Positions 10,781 through 20,689 of a stretch of 64,000 bases of DNA are shown here, one piece after another; position 1 is the first letter of the stretch, and each line of letters opens with the position of its first letter. The DNA comes from Cavia porcellus (Eukaryota; Chordata; Mammalia; Rodentia; Caviidae), in assembly GCF_034190915.1 (NCBI RefSeq), contig NW_026947486.1, forward strand, positions 81,634,044 to 81,698,043, read 5' to 3'. Under the pieces are notes generated by a model, which ran no database searches, was not told the origin of the DNA, and saw only the letters and a list, made by a program, of their open reading frames with translations. The translations under genes and the position numbers were made by a program.

Positions 10781-12929
10781 CCAGTTGCTGTGCAAGGATG
10801 TAGCAAAACTAGGGGAGGCAGTGCTTGGCAAGAAGTGGAACCCGCCCTCGGGAACAAAGTTATCGATACTGGGCATGCGCCAAATGCCTCTGCAGTCTCC
10901 TTAGCTCACTCACATACTGGACTCGGAAATCTGAGAGATAATTGAGGAAGGAAGAATGCTGGGCTGCAAGCTGATTGCAAGGAGTGGGGCCGAGAACTCA
11001 CACTGCTCAAGGGGGAGATCTCTTATGGGAAGGCTGACAGACTGTCCTTGGCTCTTCCCTGTATACAGTGCTGTTTGCACAGAGAAAGAGGTCCTGATTC
11101 CACTGGACCCACCCCAAGGAGCTGTTGGTTCGCAGTTCCCCAGTCTACCTTAAAGCAGAGCCTACTCAGCTCCCTGAGGCAATTCTGGAATTTGTGGTTC
11201 TGTGCCTGCTGAGAGGAGCTGTGAATGGAACCTGACCCCCTTTGGAAACTCTACCTTCTCTGTGTAGGAGCCAAAGACTCCAGAGCCAAAATGTAAACCC
11301 TGCCCACTGCTCATCCCATAAAGGAGTCCTCACTGCACTGTGGTCCTCCCTGTTCGTGTTGTAGTGAAGATATATGAGTTCATGCTCAGCAAGTACTTAG
11401 GGCTGTAGCGCCACTCTCTAACACTGTGCAGGAAGAGAGGAAATGAACAAGGAAGGAAAACTCTGTCCCCAGTGGAGGAAATCACTGGCATCACACACAG
11501 AATGCTTTGCAGTAGGGTTGGGGAGGGTCAGGGGTAACAGAATTTTAGAGGCCAGCAATATTTGCTCCATTTTGGGCAAAGCTTCTCAGGTCATAAATGG
11601 TGCCCCGGGAATTGGAGACTAGAGTCCTGGAGTGATTCCTGAGAATGTCTCTGTGGAACTCAGATGCAGTCCTCAAGGTCCACAGAAGTGATGCCCTTGT
11701 CACACATTCACTCCCAGGTACACATTAGCTCAGTCCTACTGATGTCCAGGGAGCTCATCTTTGATTAAGGACAATGAAGGAGGCCTGGAATTAACTTAGA
11801 AGGAGTTTGGGTGAAAACAATGCCAGTCTCAATGTTTTGGTCACAGATCAAGTATCTTTGACTACAGAAGGGAGACAGCACTCATCCACAATGGAGTGGT
11901 ACAAGGACAGTCAGACAGCACTTCAGACTCCACAATGGACACATCCAAGTGTCTAAAAAATAACAGCACAAGATCTAAAAAGGAAAAAATGAAATGCAAA
12001 TGAGAGAGGGAAGAAAGGAGGGAGGGTGAAAGAAAAGAACACAAAGAACAGAAAAGCAAAATGAAAAATGGTAGGAGGGGATTTTCAGAGTGTTCAGCAA
12101 GGGTGCAGTGGGCAGCCTCTCCGCCTGCCCTGGGAATGTCTATGGAGGTGGAGCTGACAGTGTCTCCCAAATACACAGGCTCCCTGCACCGTAATAGCTT
12201 CACTCACTGAGGGAAGTCCAGGGAGTCTGTCAGGAGGGAGAGTGTGCAGACTCCTCTGAGGGTGAACAACTCACAGTTCCCTTTTGCGAAAGCTTTCTAT
12301 GTGCACTTTTGAGAGTAACTTGCTGTTTTCCAGTCTCATTCTTGTGTATAAGGATGTGGTTCCCCTGGGTCTGTAGCCTGACAGAGGCCTATTCCTGTAG
12401 TCCTAGCTCTATGGCATCCTGAGGAGGAAAGACTGCAAGTGGAGGGCCAGGCTCAGCAATGTAGTGCAGCGCTGTCACACAGGGAAAATCATAAAGTGTG
12501 GGGAAGTAGCTCAGTGCAAGACACCAGGCCTACTTATCAATAGCTGAAAAATATACATCCATGGGGTTAATATTTGTTTTGAGCATTCAGGATATTAATG
12601 CATCTCAGATCATGTACAAAATTCTTCTTGCAGGGAGAACTACAGCATGTTTCAGCTGTCCTTAAACCCCACTATTTGCCAGAAAACTATTTTATTTTTC
12701 TGTGGCAGATCCAGTAGATATTTTCAGAGACACAGAGTGGACAAGGTTGGAGCAAGGGGCAGGGAATTATGGGAATACCTCCAGGTGCACAGCAGGCACA
12801 CAGCATACACAAGCCCTGAGCCTGTGTGGAGACACTGCAGCCAGAAGTGCTCAGGTGGGGCCCAGCGCAGCCTGCGGGAGCCACTGGTGCCTCCAGAGGC
12901 TGTGCACTGGCAGGATTTCTCGGTGCTCT

Positions 12930-14430
12930 GAGTAGAGCTCTAGGCTTGCAGTCTGGGATGGAGTGTTGTTTGCTTACAGTCTGCAGTGCCTGTTCTTTCT
13001 CAGAAAGCACTCGGGATTTCTTACATGGGCAACTGCGCACTAAATCCTGGCTGGAAACACCTAGCTGATGATTGGCTCACTGAGCTCCTGGCAGTAGATA
13101 AAGCTTTGAGGCTGGGATCACTGCAAGTATCATAGCACCCTGCCTTTCACAAGTCCTTCATTGCTGCTTACACACCAGGGCAGTATTATTGGTTACCTGA
13201 CCTGGAGGGCCAGGTGTCAATCACATCAGCCTACTTTTTCCTACAAAGTACAGCAGAGCTTGTGCCTCTGGACAGGTCCCTTTCCCAAGCAGTTTGGCCA
13301 GCTGTGCTGCAACGGAATCCCTCTGCTGTGGCCTGAACCCAGGTCACCCTCTGCTCAGCTCCATCCCTACTGTTAGGGGCCACGGCCTTGGATAAGTGCA
13401 CCCCAGCAGTTTTGGTATTAAGCACCTGGATCTGGACAAAAGAGACCCTGGAGTCCTAGATTTTGATACATTGGGTAGAGATAGGAATGATGTCACCCGG
13501 ACCAGGCCCCAGAGAAAATCAGAGCCAGCACCATGCCCTGCAGATCACAGCCTAAAGTCTGCAAAGGCCCACAGACACCGGGACTGCACCCAGGGAATGG
13601 AGTCTCAGCTAAAACGACCTGTTGAATTCTGCACTGCTCAGCCTGGGGGTGGGGGTGGACCATGAAGAACTCCACCATCAGTGCCAGGACAGCCATGGTG
13701 CCCATGGACTGCAGGACTCCCTGCACCAGCGATAGCCCTGTCTTCCTGCCTCTGCTGCTCTCAGTCTGTGACCCCTGGATTCCTCTGCTGGCCGGAGCAC
13801 CTTGGTCTCTACAGCTCTGGTCGCCCTGCCTTTCCTCCTTGCAGTCTAGAAGCCCATCCCCCTGAAATTTGTGATCCTATTGGAAAAGGAAAAAAAACAT
13901 CCAAAGGTCAGGAAGGAGCAGCAGCCCAGGCAGCAAGCCATGCTGGCTCAGTGGTCCTGGCACCAGGGAACCAGATTGTGGAGCCCAGGCTGTGCCATGC
14001 GCTCAGGTGGCCCGGGCACAGGCAGCAGCCCCACCTCACTGCCTTCATCTCCTGCTCCTGCAGCCTGGACAGAGCTTCCTGCAAGGCTCTGACACCAGAG
14101 CCCGGCTGCAGGCTGAGTGCCGCCTCCACCTCCAAGGCAGCACGGATCTCAGGGGGCAGGGGCTGCCCAGGCCTCATTCTCTCTCCTAGGGCCTCTGTCT
14201 GCCCGCCCTGACCCAAAGGCCACCTAGGGGAAGCCAGGCTGTTGGGTCTGGAGCCCTCGGGCATCAGGGTGGAGACAGGGCCCACAGGACACCCAGGAAG
14301 ATGTGCTCCCAGGAGTTCAATGAACACAGTAGGGAATCCTTGCTCTCAGACGGGGTTTGTGACAAGAGAAAGAGGTTGAAAGCAGGTGCTGAGCAGGTGC
14401 GGGAGCACAGATGGGGCTGCAAGTGCAGGC
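12930..14430. repeat. A/D high-identity tract
   Basis: Almost identical by eye to 61,570-63,070, whereas the DNA on either side matches only moderately. Most of it, about 13,465-14,990, is missing from the C flank, which jumps across near 52,830. It contains a minus-strand ORF at 13,908-14,327, whose counterpart is 62,631-62,963, with no recognisable domain. Confidence 0.75.
13908..14327 (-). other. Unrecognised 139-codon ORF in the A/D tract
   Basis: The ORF begins MFIELLG and contains a plausible helical stretch, PPEIRAALEVEAALSLQPG. The D counterpart at 62,631-62,963 is almost the same but stops early, where TGG (Trp) is TGA. Most differences between the two copies change amino acids, which argues against selection on the protein. 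The composition is GC-rich. It could be an exon fragment or chance. I assign no function. Confidence 0.25.
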
Positions 14431-14644
14431 TCAGGTCCTGGCTTGCTGTTCACTTTGATGATTCATACAGAGTAATGTGATGTTCAAAATAGTGCCAAGG
14501 ATACCATTCCTGAGGTATGCTTGATGGTACATGCCCATTAGTGAAGTGTGGAAGGAGAATCTACGAAAATGGGAGCCAGAATTTAGCTATTGCTGAATAA
14601 CATTCTGGGAAACCAGTTAATATTGGACAGGTATTTTAAAGTCA

Positions 14645-14830
14645 ATTAGAGAGCTGTTTGCCGGTATATGGTCTTGCAACCCCAGGACTCAGGAGGCTGA
14701 GGCAGGAGGATCACTGCCAGGTGCAGGCAAGCCTGAGCTACACAGTGATTTCAAAGACAGACTGAACTACACAGTAAGACAGTGTCTAAAATAAAAGAGG
14801 CAACAATAATAAAAATAATAATAATAAAGT
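14645..14830 (+). mobile_element. B1-like SINE with (AAT)n tail
   Basis: It has CAGGAGGCTGAGGCAGGAGG and ends in a tail of AAT/AAAT repeats at about 14,800-14,828. A counterpart at 63,295-63,472 has a longer (AAT)n tail. Confidence 0.75.
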
Positions 14831-15159
14831 GGAGGCTTGCACATGGCATGACTGACTGGGACGGACACTAATATGAAGGTCACAGTGTCTGAAAAGGTCC
14901 TGGGGCTGGGTCACTAAACCTACCTTAGAAATCAAACAGCTTTCTCCTAAGTATTCTGAAGTTGGGCTTCTTGTCTTTCCCTTTCTCTGTCTAACAAAGG
15001 AGTCTGGATTTTGCAACCTTTATAAATGAAAACGGGGATGAGGGAACAGCTTTGGAAACTCCTCATAAACAGAGGGTTCCTGACAGTAAAGAGCAAAAGC
15101 TGAGAAAATACTTTCACTTCTCCCTGCATACAGCACATACATAAATGTGCAGTATATAA

Positions 15160-15620
15160 TCTATCCGCAAATGGCCCAGGCCACATCACAGGAATAATCA
15201 AGGCACTGTCTACATATCTGTGTGCGTGAGCAGCGGCACATACACATTCCTGCACACCCACGTGAGGGACACTTGTAGGGAATCAGTCTGAAAGGCGGGA
15301 ATGGAGGCATTACCTGGCCGTGCACAGGACGAGCACACTCAGCAGCACTGCTAAAGTGCCAGGGCTTTGCCCCCAGTCCCTCATTCGTCCTGCTCACCCT
15401 CTGGGCTTCCCTCTGCCCGGCCTCCCTCCTCCTCCCTTTTCCACCTGGCTCTTCCTTCTCCCTGTCTGCCTTCTGGTCTCTGACTTCCCAGCAGGGAGCA
15501 CCAAGGCGTCACCAGTGTCCAGGACACCGAGAGGTTCAGCGGGGCCCTCTATTGATCTTTGTCTCTGGGACACTTGGCAGCTCTCCTCAAGGATAAGTAG
15601 AAGCCTGTGCGCATCTTAAG
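15160..15620 (-). promoter_or_regulatory. Conserved upstream block, candidate distal 5' exon/promoter of copy A
   Basis: Nearly identical to 53,020-53,485 and, as far as the window reaches, to 63,840-64,000. About 180 bp at 15,195-15,375 are almost unchanged. On the gene strand a strong donor, GGCCAG/GTAATG, ends a potential exon at 15,314. Each of A, C and D has a pyrimidine-rich stretch ending in AG two bases before the ATG, so splicing from here to the coding exon is plausible. An alternative reading, a signal-peptide exon (MRDWGQ to LVLCTAR), holds only in this copy, because a one-base insertion shifts it in the C copy. Confidence 0.4.
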
Positions 15621-16039
15621 GAGCAAAGGGACAGGGGGAGAAGGTCAGGTACTTAGAGAAGAGGAACAGGGACATTTTACTCTTGGATCAATTGAAACAT
15701 AAAAAGCAATCACATTCATCACAGGGAATTTACTCCTCTATAGACTTTCATTCTTTTTTTCCCAATCCCCCGCCCTGCCTTCAACCCCTTCCTCCTCCAC
15801 CATTCACAAAGCTTCGTTGGCATTTTATCCTGTTTTATTAAGTTTTCCTTTCACTTCCTTCCTTTCCTCATTCAGCCTCCCGATTTCCTCATCTCACAAA
15901 ATTTTAGCTTGTGAGACCAATAAATGACAACTTTATCTTCAGGAGTTCTTTGCATCTCCAATCTTCTCCTTCTCCTAAGAGCAAATGTAACTGACATGTA
16001 GCCCTTTCCTTGTGGTACTGTTTACCCAGCTCAGGGCCT

Positions 16040-16210
16040 CATCCTGCTCACCAGTGCTCTACTGTTCCGCTGTGTTCCAGCAGCTTCTTCCATTGTTTTT
16101 ATCGTGGTGCAGTGGCACTAGGTTCCCCAGGCTGGCCCTAAGCCTGCAATCCCCCTGCCTCAGCCTCCCATGTAGCCAGGATGGCAGGAGTGAGCCACCT
16201 CTGCTGCATT
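16040..16210 (-). mobile_element. SINE, minus orientation
   Basis: Shows the reversed signature CCTGCCTCAGCCTCCCATGT preceded by a TGCAGTGGCAC segment. A worn counterpart is at about 53,940-54,070. Confidence 0.6.
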
Positions 16211-16659
16211 CCTCAGCTCTAGCTGTTAAGAGTGTGCACAGTATCCAAGTCTTATTACACTGCTTCCTGCGTCCATTGCCCCTTTCTGCTTCAGGGCCCA
16301 GTGGACAGAGATGTCCACGGGATGGTTCCCTTGTCACCCACAATTTTCCCCCTCATCAATGTCAGGAGTGAGCTTTTTTCTGCTCTAGAAGTTCATGACT
16401 TGCTCGAGGATTTCCAGAGCAAGGATTCTATTTTAGAAAAATACCCTGAGTTGCTTTCCCATAGCTCAACAAAATAGCTGTCACCTGCAATAGTGTGGAT
16501 GATATTCACTAATACATTCATGAAGTCACTTAAGGAAATTCCCTTCACCCTGCTTTGACATAAAAGATCAGCTCTCAACCTGCATAATCCCTAAAGGTCA
16601 AAGACTGCAATGAGGAATATAAATGCTTTTCAAGATTACGGGACTGGAACAGCTGTCAC

Positions 16660-18830
16660 TGCTGAGCTCTGAGAGAAGGAACAATGAAAAAGATAGTGAA
16701 CACAGAGATGAGGGGGAGTCCCTCTCTGCTCAGGTATGCTTTAGCGCCCCCTGCTGACCTCACAGGAGTGTTACAGCTGAGCCAGGGCAAGGGAAGGACA
16801 GAGAGTCAGCTTCTCACAGGCCACTGCCATTGTATTTGCTCAGCAGCAGCTGTGCTCTTGTTGCATCACCCAGACATGCACAGCCCAGCCCTGGCTCCCA
16901 AGGAACAAAGGTGGAAGGGCTTTCCCGGAAAACGGACCCCTCCATGCAGTGACAGTTAGAAAGAGTGGTAGAACTGCGCCTGTGCAAACCTCTCCTACCC
17001 ATTCCTCTGCAGGCCAACCAAGAAGTGTGTCACAAATCTCTGTGCTCTGGATACCTTGTCAGACTTCCAGTTGAGGATGATTCCCAAGGACTTAACTATT
17101 TGTGAAGCTCACACAATGCAAACTGTGATGAGACAGGTGGCCTTCTGTCTGCCAGGCTCTCGCCTGCTTTGTGATATGAATACAGCTCTCAAGCAGCCCA
17201 TAGCAGCAGAGCTGCTTTACACAGGGTGCAGTGTCTGCTGGTGGCATCTGCATCTACACAGCCTCATGCACAGCGCACTGTCACATGGGAGCTGACATCA
17301 GGTCTGTTTCTACAGCCTAGATTCCTACCTGTCCTATCACACTGCACAGGAGGGGAGACCACGCATGAGGTTCTTGGGAACTTCAGGCTGCAGAGATTGG
17401 GCACACTGAGAACTTGCCCCTCCTTCACTTGTTTGCTGTGGCTCCTGTTCCCTCAGGACTCCAGTGAGAGAAGCCCACAACATGGTGGGGAGAAAGCCCC
17501 TCCACATCTCAGAAACTCTGTGCTTGGCATTTTCAGGCACCATGAGAAAATTCACCCCACCTCTCAGCATCTCCCAGCTGAGACAGCTTGCATGGACATA
17601 GCCTGAGCATTAGGATACCAGTTCTCAGGGGCCAGCTCGGCTTCGCTGCTTTCCTGGAGACCCCACCACATCCCCAGCCCATTTCCCCACTGCTGTCTCT
17701 GATGCAGTCTGCAACAGTGCTGCTGATGAGCTCATCCTGACTTTCACAACCACGCCCTGCTGTTCCTGCTGTATCTCCTGGGTTCTCCCATCTCACGCGG
17801 TTTTCCTCTGACACCATGACCAAGTCTTAAGTTGCTCAGCGCTGCTAGAAGCGGTATGAAGTCCTTGAAATTAATTCTGATTGAAATCTAACTTGAATTG
17901 AGGGCCACACCACTGATTGTTCCAGAAAAACCACCTCCACAAAGTAGTACTATGGAGAAAGAAAAGTATACCTTTCCAAGATAAAAAGAATACTATACTC
18001 ACAGTAGACTCCCTAATGAAATCAACTATGAGCCTCTCTGGCTGTTTCTCATTTTTCTCTATCCTTTCATCTTTCTGAGGCTAACCAATAGCAATTCCAT
18101 ACTACCGTTTTTGTCAGTTTCTTTCCTGAATCCATTTATAAACCCTGCAGTCATATTCCCTATTGCAACAAGATTGTTAGTATTTGGGGCAATTGTTTCA
18201 CGTGGATTTTGTGCTGTGTGTAGTGAAATGTGAATTGTGAGCTTCCCCGCTCTCCCTCCCCTTACCAAAACTTGTAAGGAATGCAAGACGAGGACACTGA
18301 CCTTTTGAGCTAACTTCTTCATCACTCTCAGCTGATCACACATCCATGACCTGCTCTGAAGACTGTTTTCTTTGGGAATCTCCTCTCACTTCTCAGTATG
18401 AGTGCATTTGAGGATGGTGGTGCAGCTCAGTGGTAGAGACCTGGACTTTCATGTGAGAGGCACTGGGCACCCAGTGCAAAAAGAAAAGAAAGCACTTGAA
18501 GATAAAATTAAGGAAGGAAATATCTATCAATTCATGTTTACCAGAATTCTCAGGCTTGCTTCCAATAATATCCTACCAATGAACCCCTTTTTATTCTTGC
18601 AACTTCCTGCCCCCTTTTGAATACTTTCATGGTCACACTAAGTCCCCACATGAGTGCACACAGTAGTGAACCTGCAGGGTACAGCTCCACAAACCTGTGA
18701 ACTTACTTAGTGTACATACCAGAAAATGCTAGCCCATATATCATGGATTTCTGGAATTATGGCTATTCATATTACACACACTTATAGAAAATTAATTGTG
18801 CACCTAGAATAGGGGAGGCAGATTTTTTTT
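16660..18830 (-). pseudogene. Exon-less remnant of a Rhox unit
   Basis: 16,680-16,815 matches the C 3' flank (about 45,580-45,715). The sequence then jumps at about 16,820 to DNA equivalent to intron 2 of C (from about 46,684), so the 3' end and exon 3 are missing. 17,040-18,830 follows intron 2 of A (about 6,480-8,270) and stops before the position of exon 2. No exon survives. It includes the shared ID-like SINE at 18,412-18,500. Confidence 0.7.
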
Positions 18831-18984
18831 CATTGATTTTATTTTCCTGGATTACCAATTTTTGTGAGTTTATAGTAGACTTAGGCTTTAATAGTTTGTC
18901 TGGCTATACAAACCAAAGTAGGACCTATTTGTTGGCATCCAGACTTGATGCAAAAAATAATCTAAGACAACATTTAAAGTTAAT

Positions 18985-19130
18985 CATCCAGGCCTGGAGG
19001 CCTATAACTCTAATTCCAACTAGACAGGCTCATGCAGGATCACGGTGAGTCTTAGGAGAGCATGGGCTTCTAATGAACTCAGGTTCACTTTGAACTAGGT
19101 AGAGAGACCCTGTCTCAAAACAAAACAACA
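18985..19130 (+). mobile_element. B1-like SINE
   Basis: Contains CCAGGCCTGGAGGCCTATAA near the start and GAGACCCTGTCTCAAAACAA at the end. Confidence 0.65.
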
Positions 19131-19334
19131 ATGACAGAAGAAAAGTAACAATTAATGCCAGGGATATCGCTCCTCAGCAAAAGCATCTGCCTTTGTCAGG
19201 ATGGCAAGGCCTTCAGGGGCTCCACAGACTGAGCATCCTGGCACACACAAGGCAGAAACAGGGGAAGTCGATTCACAGCTGCCAAGCCAGGGAGAAGATG
19301 AGCACCAGGCAGGTCTCCCTTGGCAGAAGACCCG

Positions 19335-19480
19335 CTAAGGAACCAGGCGTGGTGGCCACGCCTATGGTCCCAGCACTCTGGAAGCTCAGGCAGGGGAGTC
19401 CCTGTGACAGTGAGGTCAATCAGGATTACCCAGTGAGTTCAGTGACAGACTGAACCTCCTAGAGGACCCCGTCTCAACTC
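19335..19480 (+). mobile_element. B1-like SINE
   Basis: Contains ACCAGGCGTGGTGGCCACGC, a CCCAGCACTCTGGAAGCTCA segment and a CCCGTCTCAA end, all typical of 7SL-derived SINEs. Confidence 0.75.
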
Positions 19481-20394
19481 AGACACAGCACACGGCACCA
19501 TAGGAGCAGGCAGCACCAGAGCAGGAGAGCTGCACAGCCAGGCTCCACACACTACATAGAGATGCTCTCCCTGCAGGCCTGCCCTCCCTTCTGCTTCTGC
19601 TTCCCCCTACCTGGCCCCTGCTCTTCCGCTGGCCTCCTGGGGTGCCTGCCTCTTTCAGTGGGTTTGTTGAGTTCATCTGTCCAAAGCCACTCCTGCTCCC
19701 CTGGCTGCCTCCAAGATACACTATCCCCCTTCCCTTTGCCCTCCCACCACTCAGCTTCCCACAGTCCTGCAGCATCCCTGGGCCAGCTCTGATGCAGGCT
19801 TTCTTTTCCCCTGTGTCTTCTCTTACACTTCCTGTACAAAATATCCTGTCTTTGGAAGCTTGTTGAAATTATGTGTGGCTCTGTTCCTTGTGTTATAAGC
19901 AACCACGCTGCGCATGTTTGACACTGACAAGTATGAAAAGAGGGGGAAGAGAGGAATCAAACGTAGCCAAAGAGAAGATTCTTGGATTTGGAGTATGAGA
20001 AAACTTAATTTCCATTCTGTCCTTCTCCTAGAGGCTCTGCCTTTGTTTGGAAGCTATGATTCATGGTGGTGCAGATGGACCAATCATACTGCCAGGCCCT
20101 GAATGCAACTTCATGAGTACTTTGGGTCCTTTGTTTGTGAAATCCTGTGAAAGTCTTCTTTGAGGGAGACAGCAGTATGATTTCATGTGGGGACTTTTTC
20201 AGTCATACAGTGTAAAATATTGGCAGGTCAGTTTGGAGAACACAGAAAGTCTCCCCTTTAAGATTTGTATTTCAGTAGACAGAAGTCATTGAGGTACTAC
20301 TGAAAATAAAATGTAGAGCATTGGCCTCACAGCTCTACTCTGCAGCTCTGACTTTGCCCATAGTTCTGGAATGATGAGCAAGAATGTCTGTGGC

Positions 20395-20504
20395 ACAACA
20401 AGGAGGCTGAGTCAGGAGGATCAGTGCAAGTTTGGGACCAACCTGGGTTACAAAGTAAGATTGAGACCAGCCTCAACTGCAGAAGAAGACCCTGTCTCAA
20501 AAAG

Positions 20505-20510
<6 letters not shown>
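20395..20510 (+). mobile_element. B1-like SINE, 5' shortened
   Basis: Has GGAGGCTGAGTCAGGAGGAT and ACCCTGTCTCAAAAAGGC, followed directly by the CA/CT microsatellite. Confidence 0.7.
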
Positions 20511-20511
<1 letters not shown>

Positions 20512-20549
<38 letters not shown>

Positions 20550-20566
20550 CTCTCTCTCTCTCTCTA
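20512..20566. repeat. (CA)n(CT)n microsatellite
   Basis: About 18 CA units followed by about 9 CT units, grown from the A-rich tail of the preceding SINE. Confidence 0.97.
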
Positions 20567-20689
20567 ACAAGACTGAGTATAGAACTCTGAAGAGGCTGAG
20601 GCAGGTGGATCTCTGCAAGTTGGAGAGCAGCCTAGGCTAAAAAGTAACCTTGAGACTACCACCAACTGTATAGCAAGATCTTGTCACAA

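Larger units (their letters stand above)
10780..16600. repeat. Duplicated 5' flank of copy A
   Basis: Aligns with 49,930-54,300 (upstream of C) and 59,340-64,000 (upstream of D). No established gene. Notable parts are the very similar A/D tract at 12,930-14,430 and the conserved block at 15,160-15,620, described separately. Around 12,370-12,480 is a worn SINE-like piece shared with 51,760-51,880 and 61,000-61,120. The stretch 15,640-16,600 is low-complexity T/C-rich DNA with a minus-strand SINE. Confidence 0.75.

Noticed and set aside
15161..15397. Cys-rich minus-strand ORF and a signal-peptide-like frame in the conserved upstream block, suggesting a small secreted protein
   Set aside because: The signal-like frame is lost by a one-base insertion in the C copy, and the Cys-rich frame has a stop in the D copy near 63,925. 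Conservation is of DNA rather than of a protein.
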